Source of the DNA: Agathobacter rectalis ATCC 33656
GTDB taxonomy: Bacteria; Bacillota; Clostridia; Lachnospirales; Lachnospiraceae
Reading direction: 5' to 3'
NCBI RefSeq assembly: GCF_000020605.1
Contig: NC_012781.1
Coordinates: 1,675,501 to 1,739,500 of the forward strand
Length of the DNA: 64,000 nucleotides
Both the position numbers and the translations under genes were made by a program. The notes beneath the pieces are model-generated. The model did not search any database and was not told the origin of the DNA. It worked only from the letters and a program-made list of their open reading frames with translations. Position 1 is the first letter of the stretch, and each line of letters opens with the position of its first letter. Below, piece after piece: positions 24,118 through 33,686 of the stretch.

Positions 24118-25572
24118 TTAGTTATTAGAAAGCTTTTCTATGCCTTTCTTAATTCTGGCTATAGACTCCTCTTTGCCAAACACCTCCATAAGCTCTGTAG
24201 CTCCGCCCGGTGTCATCTGCTTGCCTGAAACAGCGGTACGGATTGGCCACATAACATAGCCTATCTTATAGCCCTTTTCTGTAGCATATGCCTTAAGAGT
24301 CTCAAAAAGTGCATCATTTGAGAAATCATCACAGCTTTCAAGAATAGGAACTACATCGTTTAATACCTCAAGTGATGTCTCTGGGTTTGTCTTCATCTTC
24401 TTGTGAGTATACATTGCAATATCATAATCCGGAAGCTCTTCAAAGAAATCAATATGTTCCTTGATATCAGGGAATATCTCAATACGTGTCTGGACCATTC
24501 TTGCTATCTTCCTAAGGTCATAATCCTTTGTGACAACCTCCTTAATGTATGGCAGTGCCATCTCATAGAATTTGTCAAAATCAAGCTTCTTTATATACTC
24601 TCCGTTCATCCATTTAAGCTTTGTGAAGTCGAATACAGCAGGTGATTTGCTCATATGATGATAATCAAACTTCTCAACAAGCTCAGGAAGTGACATGATC
24701 TCCTGATTGTCTGAAGGACTCCAGCCAAGAAGCGCTACAAAGTTTACAATAGCCTCTGTAAGGAATCCCTGATCCAGTAAATCTTCAAAGGATGAGTGAC
24801 CGCATCTCTTTGAAAGCTTATGATGCTCCTCATCTGTGATAAGCGGACAGTGTACATATACAGGTACATCCCATCCAAATGCCTCATAAAGTCTGTTATA
24901 CTTAGGGGATGATGAAAGATACTCGTTTCCTCTGACTACATGTGTGATGCCCATCAGGTGATCATCTACTACGTTTGCGAAATTGTATGTAGGATATCCG
25001 TCAGATTTGATAAGAATCATATCATCAAGCTCTGCATTATCTACTGTGATATCTCCGTAAATCTCATCCTCAAATGTGGTTGTGCCCTCTGTAGGGTTGT
25101 TCTGTCTGATAACATATGGCTTGCCGGCCGCGAGATTTGCCTCAATCTCCTCCTTTGACAGGTGCAAGCAGTGCTTGTCATATATAGAGATTTCCTTTCC
25201 TGCAACAGTTGTTTTAAGACTGTCAAGACGCTCCTTGTCACAGAAGCAGTAATATGCCTCTCCCTTGTCAATAAGTTCCTTTGCATACTTCATGTAGATA
25301 CCCTGTGCCACACGCTCACTCTGCACATATGGACCGCATCCGCCATCCTTGTCAGGTCCCTCATCATGGACAAGTCCTGTCTCTTCGAGTGTCCTGTTTA
25401 TAATATCAACAGCACCCTCCACCTGGCGTACCTGATCTGTATCCTCTATACGGAGAATGAAATCACCGCCCTCATGCTTTGCAATCAGATAAGCATACAG
25501 TGCTGTTCTTAAATTTCCTACATGCATTCTTCCTGTCGGGCTTGGTGCAAATCTTGTTCTAATCTTACTCAT
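24118..25572 (-). CDS. gltX: Glutamyl-tRNA synthetase
   Basis: Class I synthetase that charges tRNA-Glu. The 484-aa protein has the HIGH-type site in '[20 protein letters not shown]' (HVGN), a class-typical Cys-containing insertion '[16 protein letters not shown]', '[20 protein letters not shown]', and the KMSKS-type site '[14 protein letters not shown]' (about residues 253-266). The C-terminal anticodon-binding region is complete. GAGGAG precedes the ATG. A strong promoter upstream overlaps the preceding gene's stop codon. Confidence 0.96.
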   Translation of the reverse strand: MSKIRTRFAPSPTGRMHVGNLRTALYAYLIAKHEGGDFILRIEDTDQVRQVEGAVDIINRTLEETGLVHDEGPDKDGGCGPYVQSERVAQGIYMKYAKELIDKGEAYYCFCDKERLDSLKTTVAGKEISIYDKHCLHLSKEEIEANLAAGKPYVIRQNNPTEGTTTFEDEIYGDITVDNAELDDMILIKSDGYPTYNFANVVDDHLMGITHVVRGNEYLSSSPKYNRLYEAFGWDVPVYVHCPLITDEEHHKLSKRCGHSSFEDLLDQGFLTEAIVNFVALLGWSPSDNQEIMSLPELVEKFDYHHMSKSPAVFDFTKLKWMNGEYIKKLDFDKFYEMALPYIKEVVTKDYDLRKIARMVQTRIEIFPDIKEHIDFFEELPDYDIAMYTHKKMKTNPETSLEVLNDVVPILESCDDFSNDALFETLKAYATEKGYKIGYVMWPIRTAVSGKQMTPGGATELMEVFGKEESIARIKKGIEKLSNN

Positions 25573-25624
25573 TTTAAAATGTGCTCCTCTATATTAATAT
25601 TTTTTAGTCATTTTTCAATTTGAA

Positions 25625-25653
25625 ATTATATAACAATATGGAAATTTTATCAA
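25625..25653 (-). promoter_or_regulatory. Predicted gltX promoter overlapping upstream stop codon
   Basis: -35 TTGATA (25648-25653, 5/6) and -10 TATAAT (25625-25630, 6/6) with a 17-base spacer. The TGA stop codon of the upstream coiled-coil gene lies inside the -35 box. Confidence 0.65.
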
Positions 25654-26798
25654 TCCTCAGATTGAACTTCCATATCAAGCTCTGCGATTTTATTTAAAAT
25701 TCTGTTTACCTCGTGGATTCTGTCACCAAGCTCGTTCCTGTGTGATAAAATCTCGCGTCTTAGCCTGGTTATAGTCTCCACATTGCAGGACATCCTGCCC
25801 CTTAATTTTTGTCTCCTGACTATAAGTTCATGCTTCTGCTCAACCATCTCCTTGTGATCCACAATAGCGTTTGTGTAGTTGAGCCATACTCTGGCATCGT
25901 AGAAGTCATTTTTACTAAGCACCGAAACAAGCTTTTTGCTGTTGTATTCCAGATCCTCGTTTGTCCTTCTGAAGCGCTCCTTGTCTTTTACAGCGAGAAG
26001 ATACTGCTCATAGTTGTATACAAATTCCTTTGAATTCTTCACATGATACTTCTCGTATGTATAATCAACAGCATTTTTTATACTTACATACTTGATCTTT
26101 ACTCTGTTTTCAAGAGCTACTGCTTTATTTTTGGATGCTGCAGCGCTTTTTACTTCATCTGAATAGCTTTGATATGTCAAAAGCACAAACGAGCCTGCAA
26201 CCGCTGAAAGAAGTGCCCCGATAAGCATAAAGATAGTGGTATCGGCTCCATATACAATCTGCATCAGCGTGCATACAGCTACCACCACAGCAAAAAATAT
26301 CACTAAAAGCACTGCGTACACCCTAAATGCCCGCTGTCTGCTTTTGGCATATTCACCATCTATATCGAACTGCACTTTTTCTCCCTCGAGATACCTCAGG
26401 TCTTTATTTATTACATCCAGACTGCTTTCGTTTTTTTCAAGACGCTTTATTGCCCGCGGAATCTCATCCTCCAGCTGCTGCATCTGCGCATACTGGCTGT
26501 CTGATATGCGGTTTTTGGTCTTTAAAAAATCACTTCTGGTCTTTTCGAGTGTCAATATGTTTGCAGCCGCATCATTCATGGTCTTTTTATCTGTCTCTGA
26601 CATATTTTCCATCCTTTCTATGTCAGTCAGATAATTTGTGACAAGTGCATACTCTGTTCTGTTATCCTCGAGTTCTCTGGCGGCATCAACCATCTGTTCA
26701 CATATTTCAACTACATTGAACCCTTTAGTACTCTCATCCGGTATACTCTCAATATGTAATTGTGTATCATCGGTCTTTTTTTTGCGTTTAAATAACAT
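25650..26798 (-). CDS. Coiled-coil membrane protein of unknown function
   Basis: I do not recognise this 382-aa protein. Residues 1-30 are charged and soluble. About 60-160 is predicted coiled coil ('MQQLEDEIPRAIKRLEKNES', 'LDVINKDLRYLEGEKVQF'). Two membrane helices follow (about 167-190, VYAVLLVIFFAVVVAVCTLM, and about 196-216, FMLIGALLSAVAGSFVLLTY). A second coiled coil runs from about 225 to 380 and ends in an acidic tail. The two helices with long cytoplasmic coils suggest a hairpin membrane anchor or scaffold. It is the last gene of the four-gene operon running from 32371 and overlaps the preceding helical-repeat gene by 11 bases. Confidence 0.75.
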   Translation of the reverse strand: MLFKRKKKTDDTQLHIESIPDESTKGFNVVEICEQMVDAARELEDNRTEYALVTNYLTDIERMENMSETDKKTMNDAAANILTLEKTRSDFLKTKNRISDSQYAQMQQLEDEIPRAIKRLEKNESSLDVINKDLRYLEGEKVQFDIDGEYAKSRQRAFRVYAVLLVIFFAVVVAVCTLMQIVYGADTTIFMLIGALLSAVAGSFVLLTYQSYSDEVKSAAASKNKAVALENRVKIKYVSIKNAVDYTYEKYHVKNSKEFVYNYEQYLLAVKDKERFRRTNEDLEYNSKKLVSVLSKNDFYDARVWLNYTNAIVDHKEMVEQKHELIVRRQKLRGRMSCNVETITRLRREILSHRNELGDRIHEVNRILNKIAELDMEVQSED

Positions 26799-27567
26799 GC
26801 GCCCTGTAATCCTCTTTGTATTTCAAAATTGTTTCTTTTGGTCTGCCCTCATCGCAACCATCTGAAGCTTCTGCATATACGCCCTTTAATACGTTGTCCA
26901 GATTATTTATTTCCTGCTCTGTGACACTATATTCCCTGACAATACGGGCATATCCTATGTCGTTATTATCAAGCTTATAGGCATATAGACAAGACCACAG
27001 TGATTTTCTGTCCCCATTTTGCCTGAAAGCCTCAAGATATAAATCCGCTGCTATATCAAACAAAAACAGCTGCACATAGGCTGTAGCCAGATTGTGATAT
27101 ATGTTTCCGTACAATTCACGCTCAGTATGCTTTGCATCCTCACATGACAGCAGCTTTTTGTATTCAAAAATTGCTGCAGTGTACTTTTTCTTCTCCATCA
27201 GTCTGTCTGCCCTGATTTTCAAGCACTCAAACTCGCTCTTTTCCTCGAGCTCCTTAAGTGCATCATGTGTGTTCTTAAGCTCCTCCTTAGTGCAGTAGCC
27301 GCTGTACTCAAGCAGCTCAGTCACAAAAGCAGACAGTCTGCCGTTTGTGGATATAATGGTTCTAAGATGCATGGCAAGCTTTGGCAGATGTGCATGGTTT
27401 TCAATCCAGGTGCACAGCTCAAGACTCATAAAGTCATCATCCAAAAGATATGTATTGTTGATTATATAATAATTAAGCTCCTCTATTGAGTAAACATTTA
27501 TAGACACACCCTCTATGTAATAGGGCATGGCTGCTATAGCTTCATTACACAGTAATAATTCTCCCAT
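26788..27567 (-). CDS. TPR-like helical-repeat protein of unknown function
   Basis: A 259-aa protein with no known family name to me. The N-terminal part 'IEGVSINVYSIEELNYYIIN' and 'DDDFMSLELCTWIENH' (about 18-55) is distinctive. Residues about 110-225 form helical hairpins resembling TPR units: 'LIRADRLMEKKKYTAAIFEYK' seen in part as RADRLMEKKKYTAAIFEYKK, 'YGNIYHNLATAYVQLFLFD' and 'AADLYLEAFRQNGDRKSL'. Such repeats usually bind partner proteins. It lies 8 bases after the stop of the ATPase-fold gene and overlaps the coiled-coil gene, so the four genes are probably made together. Confidence 0.72.
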   Translation of the reverse strand: MGELLLCNEAIAAMPYYIEGVSINVYSIEELNYYIINNTYLLDDDFMSLELCTWIENHAHLPKLAMHLRTIISTNGRLSAFVTELLEYSGYCTKEELKNTHDALKELEEKSEFECLKIRADRLMEKKKYTAAIFEYKKLLSCEDAKHTERELYGNIYHNLATAYVQLFLFDIAADLYLEAFRQNGDRKSLWSCLYAYKLDNNDIGYARIVREYSVTEQEINNLDNVLKGVYAEASDGCDEGRPKETILKYKEDYRAHVI

Positions 27568-27575
27568 ATACCCTC

Positions 27576-28814
27576 CTACATAGTCATCTCATAGTGCCAG
27601 ACTTTGCCCGAGCTCATAAATATTTCGCCAAATCCTAAATCCTTAATCTCTATATCTATCCTGTCATCAGATACAGGTGTCGCCGTAATTCTGATGCGTG
27701 TAGCCCTATCCGGCCTGGGCGGCATATCCGTAAGTCTTAGTGTCTCAATCTTTGCCTCCCGGCTTTTAGGAAGCTGCTTCCAGAAATCCACCTCATAAGA
27801 GCCTGAAATTATAACCTCACACTGCCCCTTGGATTCAAACCAGTTGCTTCCGGCACTGATAAGATTATAAAACGACAATTCTCCCTTATCATGTACCTTA
27901 AGGCTCAGATTGAACTTCATCTCATTCTCGCCCATATATACAAAAGGCCATTCTGCTTCCCTATCCCTCGTGGCTGCCGCATAGCATGCTCCCTTAGTAA
28001 AGAGGTTATTGCCCATGAACACTCGTCTGCCCTTGCACAAAAGTGCAACAGACTGCTTCATCCAGCCCTCAGCAAACGTATCTCCCACGAGAAAGACCGT
28101 TGAGATAATCTGATTCTTAAAGCTCTCATTTATTATATCCAAAAAGCTTTTGTCCTTATCATTTTTATCCAGAGTATAGCTTATGCTTTCATCTATAGAT
28201 ACTACCTGTGGCGTTGTGCGAAGATCCCTCTTTAGGGAATAAAAAAATATACTCTCCTTTTCCTGCATAAACATCACCACATCATGAAGCCACAGTGAAT
28301 TGTCCTGGTTCAGTGCAAAATAATAAAAGCTCTCCTTCCGGTCTATGACCGTAAGCTGTCTGGAATTTATGCCAAGCCTGACCGCCATGCCATAAAACAT
28401 GCTCACGTTCTCCTTTGTCAGCCTGTCAACACATATAACAAGCCTGTCAAAGGATGAAGGATTACCAAGCTTGGATGGCAGTTCCATAACCTTTTTAAGA
28501 AACAAGGCCAAAAGCTCCTCTGCCATAAATGAATCATCATCAATGACTATTTTTTCACTATTCAGTGCTCTCTTAAGCAGCTGGTCAATACACACCATCT
28601 CACCGCTTTTAGAGAGTCTTCTTGCCTCATCTCCATAATACCATTTGCCAATGCTCTTACGGCGTGCAAGTACAAGAGGAATCTGAAACTCCTCACTGCC
28701 CGCAACAGTGCTGACAGTCTCCGGCTCTTTCATATTCTGTTGAAAAAAACTAACCATAGCATAGCTGTCATTTAAATCTATGCCTATATAGTATGAATTG
28801 CCATTATGTCCCAT
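27576..28814 (-). CDS. DUF5716-like protein with actin/Hsp70-type fold
   Basis: A 412-aa protein that I associate with DUF5716 from memory. The N-terminus 'YYIGIDLNDSYAMVSFFQQN' resembles the phosphate-1 loop of Hsp70/actin ATPases (GIDLG-type). 'FDRLVICVDRLTKENVSMFY' and 'RLGINSRQLTVIDRKESFYY' follow the layout of DnaK subdomains. 'ISTVFLVGDTFAEGWMKQS' stands where the second phosphate/adenosine loops (GG-rich in DnaK) would be. The Gly pairs and the catalytic Asp/Thr of DnaK are not all evident, so ATPase activity is uncertain. The C-terminal 120 residues are beta-rich. It sits 11 bases after the 1181-aa partner gene. Confidence 0.72.
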   Translation of the reverse strand: MGHNGNSYYIGIDLNDSYAMVSFFQQNMKEPETVSTVAGSEEFQIPLVLARRKSIGKWYYGDEARRLSKSGEMVCIDQLLKRALNSEKIVIDDDSFMAEELLALFLKKVMELPSKLGNPSSFDRLVICVDRLTKENVSMFYGMAVRLGINSRQLTVIDRKESFYYFALNQDNSLWLHDVVMFMQEKESIFFYSLKRDLRTTPQVVSIDESISYTLDKNDKDKSFLDIINESFKNQIISTVFLVGDTFAEGWMKQSVALLCKGRRVFMGNNLFTKGACYAAATRDREAEWPFVYMGENEMKFNLSLKVHDKGELSFYNLISAGSNWFESKGQCEVIISGSYEVDFWKQLPKSREAKIETLRLTDMPPRPDRATRIRITATPVSDDRIDIEIKDLGFGEIFMSSGKVWHYEMTM

Positions 28815-28825
28815 TATAAATCCTC

Positions 28826-31800
28826 TTAAATCAGCTTAAACAGCTGCTTAGTCGCAGCATCCAGCCTTTTATATTCGTCTATATTGCTCTTTAAGGTTGT
28901 CTCATCAGACAGTGTATCTGAAATTATCATCTCATTAATCAGATTATAGCGGCTGTGATCATTGTCACCCGGTATATTGTTGCATGTAAGACGATTGCTC
29001 TCCTTCACCTCTATGCTGTTGTCATGCTCCTCAGTAATATAATACCTGATCAGCTCACCGAAAAATATGACAAATGTCTTTACGTATATGCCGTCGTACA
29101 TCTCAACCATATCCTCTGAATTAAACTCTTCGCCATCCTCGTCTCGGCTGTAATGCAGCACAACATGAGTCCCCGGAGTACTCTCATACTGTAAAAATGC
29201 CTTGTCATAGAGGAAATATTTCTCCAGCAGTCTGTAATCAAGCCTCGCAAAAAAATCAAAATACATATTGTTATATATATAATATTTAAGCAATGTATCT
29301 TCAATCTCAAGCTCAGCCTGAGTGATATCCGTTTTCTCAGCAAAATGCTTCAATAGGGCTAACTGGCAGGCATCATTTAATGTTCTGTTTCCAATAAATC
29401 GCTTTTCGATAATATCAAAAATAAAATCAGCCTTGCACCCGCCACTATGCAGATATCCATGTGCCACAAGAGATATATAAGCTAAAATCAGCTTATCATT
29501 TCCGGCTCTTTTATAGTATTCCATAAAGATATCCGATATCTTTTCAGGCTCAATCTGCGTATAAATACCCTGTTCGAGAATACGCTCATCAAGCTTCATG
29601 GAAGATATTGAAAACTTATCAGCGGCATGCCACAGATTAATCAGCTCGTCTGTAGGCCCGGTATAGTTTTCACACAGGTATTTAAGCACCAGATCACTGT
29701 ATTTGCCTGTTTTAAAGGCAGATATGGCAAGCTGCACCATAAAATCATCATCTACATGCTGCACTTTAAGCGCATTCTCACACAAAACCACCTTTGATGC
29801 GGCAGCAAGCATGTCTATTCCATACTCCATGGCCATATCATATGCCTTTTCATAGAGGCGGTTTGATACAAGCATGTCAATAAGATATTTTCTTGCATCC
29901 TTTTGCAGGGTATCAAAATTAATGCTTTGCAAAAACGGCCTGACGTAATCCTCATAATCGTGAAGCTGACAATATTTTAAAATTCTGTATCCCATAACAG
30001 CTTTGTAGGAATCAGAAAAGGATTCACTATAAAATACAGGTTTAAACAGCTTCAAATCATCCTTTGTAAAATCAGAATAATCCCTTACATGCTTAAAATG
30101 TGACACTATATACTGTGGTCTGTCAGGCGAGAGGCTTATACACCTGTCAAGGTATTTCTCGGCATCCATCAGCCTCTGCAGTCTGTATGAGATGCTTTTA
30201 ACATATCTATAGCCCCTTGAGTCCTCAAAAAGTATAACATAGTCGTTTGAAAACAGTTCAAAATAAGCACACTGGTCTGTAACCGGAACTATCTGAGGCT
30301 CCTTCATTTCATTCTGATATATGATAGCTCTCACTATGCGCTTATCAAATACAATAAGCTTGTGGGTATATATAATATCTGAAAAAGCTGCCGACAGCTC
30401 TTCATTGATAAATCCCAACTCAAGCATATCCTCGTATAAAACAGCCAGATTATCATCAATATGCCTAAGCTGTGCCTGGTCCATGGCAAACCTGCCCATA
30501 GCTTTCCTGTACTTGTGGTAGACCTCAGGCTCTGTTTCCTTGGCAGCAATTATATTGTTGTAAAGCACTGCAAGCTTTCGGTATGGCAGCTTATTATCAA
30601 AGCTGAAATACATCTGGATGATCTTTGGCACAGGGGAAATCTGCCTGTCATTCATCGTAAGGAGATACGACTCATACAAGCCTGTCAGACGCAGCTTATT
30701 CTCGATACCCAGCTCAAACCATTTATGAAAACAGGTATCATTTTTGTGTCCCTTAATCAGGTAGCTGCATATGATGCCGACATACTCTGCCTCCGGACAT
30801 ATCTCATAGGCTGCTGTAAGAAGCTCATATACTCTGTTATCGAACCCGCCTGCCAGATCAACCGCCTCAAAGATTGCTCCGGCAAGCTCCTTTGTCAGAG
30901 CCTTTTCCTTTACGGCCCAGCTTAGGATGCGAAGCTCAAATACCGACAGCTCCTTTATCAGATAAGGATCCTGTGATATAAGATAATAAGCTTCAATATA
31001 CAAATACGGAGACGAACAGCCTCGCAGTACCCAGTATTTTATATCTTTAAGCTTACCGGCACTGTCATCAAAATACTGATCCCTCAAAAATAAAAGTACC
31101 CAGAACAAAAGCACAGAGTCAGGATTTTCATAAAAAATCAGCTCCACTTCGTGTGTCATATTGTCAACGTATGAAGGCTCTCTCTCTAACAGCGTCATCA
31201 GATACAGATAATAGCCCCAGATTGGAGCTTTCTTATCAGGATTACTGTGCTTGAAATCATCAAGAATCCACTTAGCTTCCTGCCTTTGCCTGTTGATAAT
31301 AAATGCCTGAGCCTTCATCAGCTCATACATATGCTCATCCGGCATGAGTGCATGCAGGTGGTTTAATATGCTTATAGTCTCGTTTGCCCATACCCCGGTC
31401 ACTATCCGCTTCAGCCTGAAACTGGTATAAAGCTCCATGATTCCGACCATGCATTCCTTTATGTCCTTTGTCACAGCTATATCACTTATACTGCCATCAT
31501 CATCTCTTACACCGGCCGTGATATCTATTGTAAAGCTCTGATATACACCATCAATATATATGCGGCCAAAATTACGTCCGGCATGCATCGCAGATGCATC
31601 GATGATATACTCATACAGATATGTTTTACCTATAAAATCATCAAGCGTTAAAACAGGCTTAGACAGCTTTATGAATTCACAATCCGTGCGCAGGCGTATC
31701 TCGGTATATCCCCAGTTATCCTTTGTTATAGTAAAGCATCCACTCTGTGGCTCTTTAGAAGCCATAAAAATCTCCTCTGACTTGTCTACACTAATGGAAA

Positions 31801-32371
31801 CAGGCTGTTTTTTGTTTACGCCAATCAGAAACTCCTCCATATTCTGACCGGATGGTCTGGCGCAGGCAAAGCCCTCATAGGTCAGCCTCTCATATACATT
31901 GTCATAAGGAATTGTGTTTAAAAAATTGCGATTATAAAACAGATGATAAGCCTCATCCCAATTGGATGCCGCAAGCCTTGTAAAATCATCAAGGCTCTTT
32001 ACAGCTCCGGTGGATGCTTCCGCATAGAGCCTTGTGATTCTTGCACAAAAAGAAAGACTGTACTCTATCTGATTGCATACAATCACAAATTTGCCCTCGC
32101 AGGTATCGCCCTCCGTAAGGCCCTTACTGTTAAATTGATAACGAATCCTGACTTTCTCGCCCTCGAAGTGCGGATTCAGACACTCCATCCTTGGATTAGT
32201 CGAATAAACTATGCCACAGATTTTTATCTGATTCGTACTTTCTATTACAAAGCTTCCCGCTTCGCTTCTTCCCTCAATGACCGAAAGGTCTATTGTCTCC
32301 TCTGAAAACGCCAAAATCGGTTTCGTGCCATTAAATCTGCCGGCAGCTATCTGCCCTATACGTGCTCGCAC
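28826..32371 (-). CDS. Large DUF5717-like protein, beta domains plus helical repeats
   Basis: A very large (1181-aa) cytoplasmic protein that I associate with DUF5717 from memory. Residues 1-300 are beta-rich and appear to form two or three Ig/MSP-like domains: 'SEAGSFVIESTNQIKICGIV', 'KVRIRYQFNSKGLTEGDTC', 'SGCFTITKDNWGYTEIRLRT', and 'GRIYIDGVYQSFTIDITAG'. From about 320 onward it is helical, with repeated hairpins suggesting a solenoid. No signal peptide or catalytic motif was seen. The start is a GTG (32371) preceded by GGGGTAAC. It leads the four-gene operon and is divergent from the CobD/HisC-like gene. Confidence 0.75.
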   Translation of the reverse strand: MRARIGQIAAGRFNGTKPILAFSEETIDLSVIEGRSEAGSFVIESTNQIKICGIVYSTNPRMECLNPHFEGEKVRIRYQFNSKGLTEGDTCEGKFVIVCNQIEYSLSFCARITRLYAEASTGAVKSLDDFTRLAASNWDEAYHLFYNRNFLNTIPYDNVYERLTYEGFACARPSGQNMEEFLIGVNKKQPVSISVDKSEEIFMASKEPQSGCFTITKDNWGYTEIRLRTDCEFIKLSKPVLTLDDFIGKTYLYEYIIDASAMHAGRNFGRIYIDGVYQSFTIDITAGVRDDDGSISDIAVTKDIKECMVGIMELYTSFRLKRIVTGVWANETISILNHLHALMPDEHMYELMKAQAFIINRQRQEAKWILDDFKHSNPDKKAPIWGYYLYLMTLLEREPSYVDNMTHEVELIFYENPDSVLLFWVLLFLRDQYFDDSAGKLKDIKYWVLRGCSSPYLYIEAYYLISQDPYLIKELSVFELRILSWAVKEKALTKELAGAIFEAVDLAGGFDNRVYELLTAAYEICPEAEYVGIICSYLIKGHKNDTCFHKWFELGIENKLRLTGLYESYLLTMNDRQISPVPKIIQMYFSFDNKLPYRKLAVLYNNIIAAKETEPEVYHKYRKAMGRFAMDQAQLRHIDDNLAVLYEDMLELGFINEELSAAFSDIIYTHKLIVFDKRIVRAIIYQNEMKEPQIVPVTDQCAYFELFSNDYVILFEDSRGYRYVKSISYRLQRLMDAEKYLDRCISLSPDRPQYIVSHFKHVRDYSDFTKDDLKLFKPVFYSESFSDSYKAVMGYRILKYCQLHDYEDYVRPFLQSINFDTLQKDARKYLIDMLVSNRLYEKAYDMAMEYGIDMLAAASKVVLCENALKVQHVDDDFMVQLAISAFKTGKYSDLVLKYLCENYTGPTDELINLWHAADKFSISSMKLDERILEQGIYTQIEPEKISDIFMEYYKRAGNDKLILAYISLVAHGYLHSGGCKADFIFDIIEKRFIGNRTLNDACQLALLKHFAEKTDITQAELEIEDTLLKYYIYNNMYFDFFARLDYRLLEKYFLYDKAFLQYESTPGTHVVLHYSRDEDGEEFNSEDMVEMYDGIYVKTFVIFFGELIRYYITEEHDNSIEVKESNRLTCNNIPGDNDHSRYNLINEMIISDTLSDETTLKSNIDEYKRLDAATKQLFKLI

Positions 32372-32397
32372 AATTGTTACCCCGTTTACGTTAAATG

Positions 32398-32425
32398 TTG
32401 ATTTTTTATATACATATTATATAAT
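32398..32425 (+). promoter_or_regulatory. Predicted promoter of the CobD/HisC-like gene
   Basis: -35 TTGATT (32398-32403) and -10 TATAAT (32420-32425) with a 16-base spacer, about 60 bases before ATG 32485. The duplicated TTGCAATGC sequence lies just downstream of the expected start point. Confidence 0.5.
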
Positions 32426-32441
32426 GTAAATTATATACGAT

Positions 32442-32461
32442 TTGCAATGCTGTTGCAATGC
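32442..32461. repeat. Direct repeat TTGCAATGC, possible operator
   Basis: TTGCAATGC occurs at 32442-32450 and 32453-32461, with an 11-base period (one helical turn). The flanks extend it to ATTTGCA...TGCAAAT, an inverted repeat. It lies between the divergent DUF5717-like and aminotransferase genes and may bind a regulator of either. Confidence 0.4.
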
Positions 32462-32484
32462 AAATAGAAAGGAAATTACAGCTA

Positions 32485-33573
32485 ATGATAGAACAAAAGG
32501 AGCATTTTCACGGCAGTGACCTTGAAAAAATAGAAAAAATATACGGTATAAAGAAAGAAAATATTATGAGCTTTGCAGCAAATGTCAACCCACTCGGTGA
32601 ATCCGGTAAACTAAAAACTGCACTGTCTGAGCGCATTGATGCAATCACAAAATACCCTGACAGGGAGTATACTTCTCTCAGAAAGGCTATCGGCAGCTAC
32701 TGCAAGTGCGATTACAATCACATAACAGTCGGAAACGGATGCACGGAGCTCATCTCTCTTTTCATTCAGATTACAGCTCCTAAAAAGACACTTCTGCTTG
32801 GTCCGACTTACTCTGAGTACGAGCGCGACTTAAGGATAAACGGCAGTGATATCTCATACTATTTTCTTAAGGAAAAGGATGATTTTAAGATTAATTCGGA
32901 TGAATTCATCTCTGCAATCACAGCTGATACCGACCTTGTCATCATCTGTAACCCCAACAATCCGACTGGCAGTCTTATCACACAGGATAAGCTCAAAACA
33001 ATTTTAACCCACTGTAAAGAGACAAATACTTATGTGATGATAGACGAGACATATATAGAGTTTGTGCCGGATGTTGATGAGCTTTCAGCAATACCTCTGA
33101 CTGAATTGTTTGACAATGTGATTATTTTACGCGGCACATCCAAGTTTTTTGCCACTCCGGGACTTCGCCTGGGCTATGCCATCACATCAAATTCACAAAT
33201 TCTTACAGACATAAACACAAACAAAAATCCGTGGATGATTAACTCTCTCGCCGTTGTTGCAGGCGAAACCATGTTTTTGGATGAAGAATATATAGATAAA
33301 ACAAGAAGCTTGATACTTTCGGAGAAAACCAGATGCAGGCAATTGATTGAAAAATCACACAAATTCAAGCTTTATCCATCCTACAGCAACTTCTATCTGC
33401 TTAAGATACTTGATGAAGGCGTGGATGCACATATGCTATTTGAGCGCGCCATAAGGCAGGGCATGATGATAAGGGATTGCTCTACCTTCCCCGGACTCAA
33501 GGAGCGGTTCATACGATTTTGTATAATGAAGCCAGAGGACAACACAAGGCTTATTAATTGCCTTACACAATGA
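32485..33573 (+). CDS. CobD/HisC-like PLP-dependent aminotransferase
   Basis: A fold-type I PLP enzyme of 362 aa. 'HFHGSDLEKIEKIYGI' and 'SFAANVNPLGESG' resemble the opening of CobD (threonine-phosphate decarboxylase). 'RDCSTFPGLKERFIRFCIM' also matches the CobD end better than HisC. PLP-site elements are 'VGNGCTELISLF', 'VIICNPNNPTGSLI' and 'MIDETYIEF'. The Schiff-base lysine is in 'RGTSKFFATPGLRLGYA'. No cobalamin or histidine genes are nearby, so the substrate is open. ATG at 32485 with AAAGGAAA upstream is preferred to ATG 32458. It ends in a strong bidirectional terminator. Confidence 0.85.
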   Translation: MIEQKEHFHGSDLEKIEKIYGIKKENIMSFAANVNPLGESGKLKTALSERIDAITKYPDREYTSLRKAIGSYCKCDYNHITVGNGCTELISLFIQITAPKKTLLLGPTYSEYERDLRINGSDISYYFLKEKDDFKINSDEFISAITADTDLVIICNPNNPTGSLITQDKLKTILTHCKETNTYVMIDETYIEFVPDVDELSAIPLTELFDNVIILRGTSKFFATPGLRLGYAITSNSQILTDINTNKNPWMINSLAVVAGETMFLDEEYIDKTRSLILSEKTRCRQLIEKSHKFKLYPSYSNFYLLKILDEGVDAHMLFERAIRQGMMIRDCSTFPGLKERFIRFCIMKPEDNTRLINCLTQ

Positions 33574-33608
33574 TGCTAAATGCCTTTATATAAACATAAC
33601 ATATAACC

Positions 33609-33650
33609 AAAAAGCCTCCGGAAGGATTTAATCCAGCCGGAGGCTTTTTT
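33609..33650. terminator. Bidirectional terminator between aminotransferase gene and nfnB
   Basis: AAAAAGCCTCCGG (33609-33621) pairs perfectly with CCGGAGGCTTTTT around a 15-nt loop. T-runs on both strands make it suitable for both convergent genes. Confidence 0.9.
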
Positions 33651-33686
33651 ATAAAGTGAAACATAGAATATGCTTTAAGGTCTATA

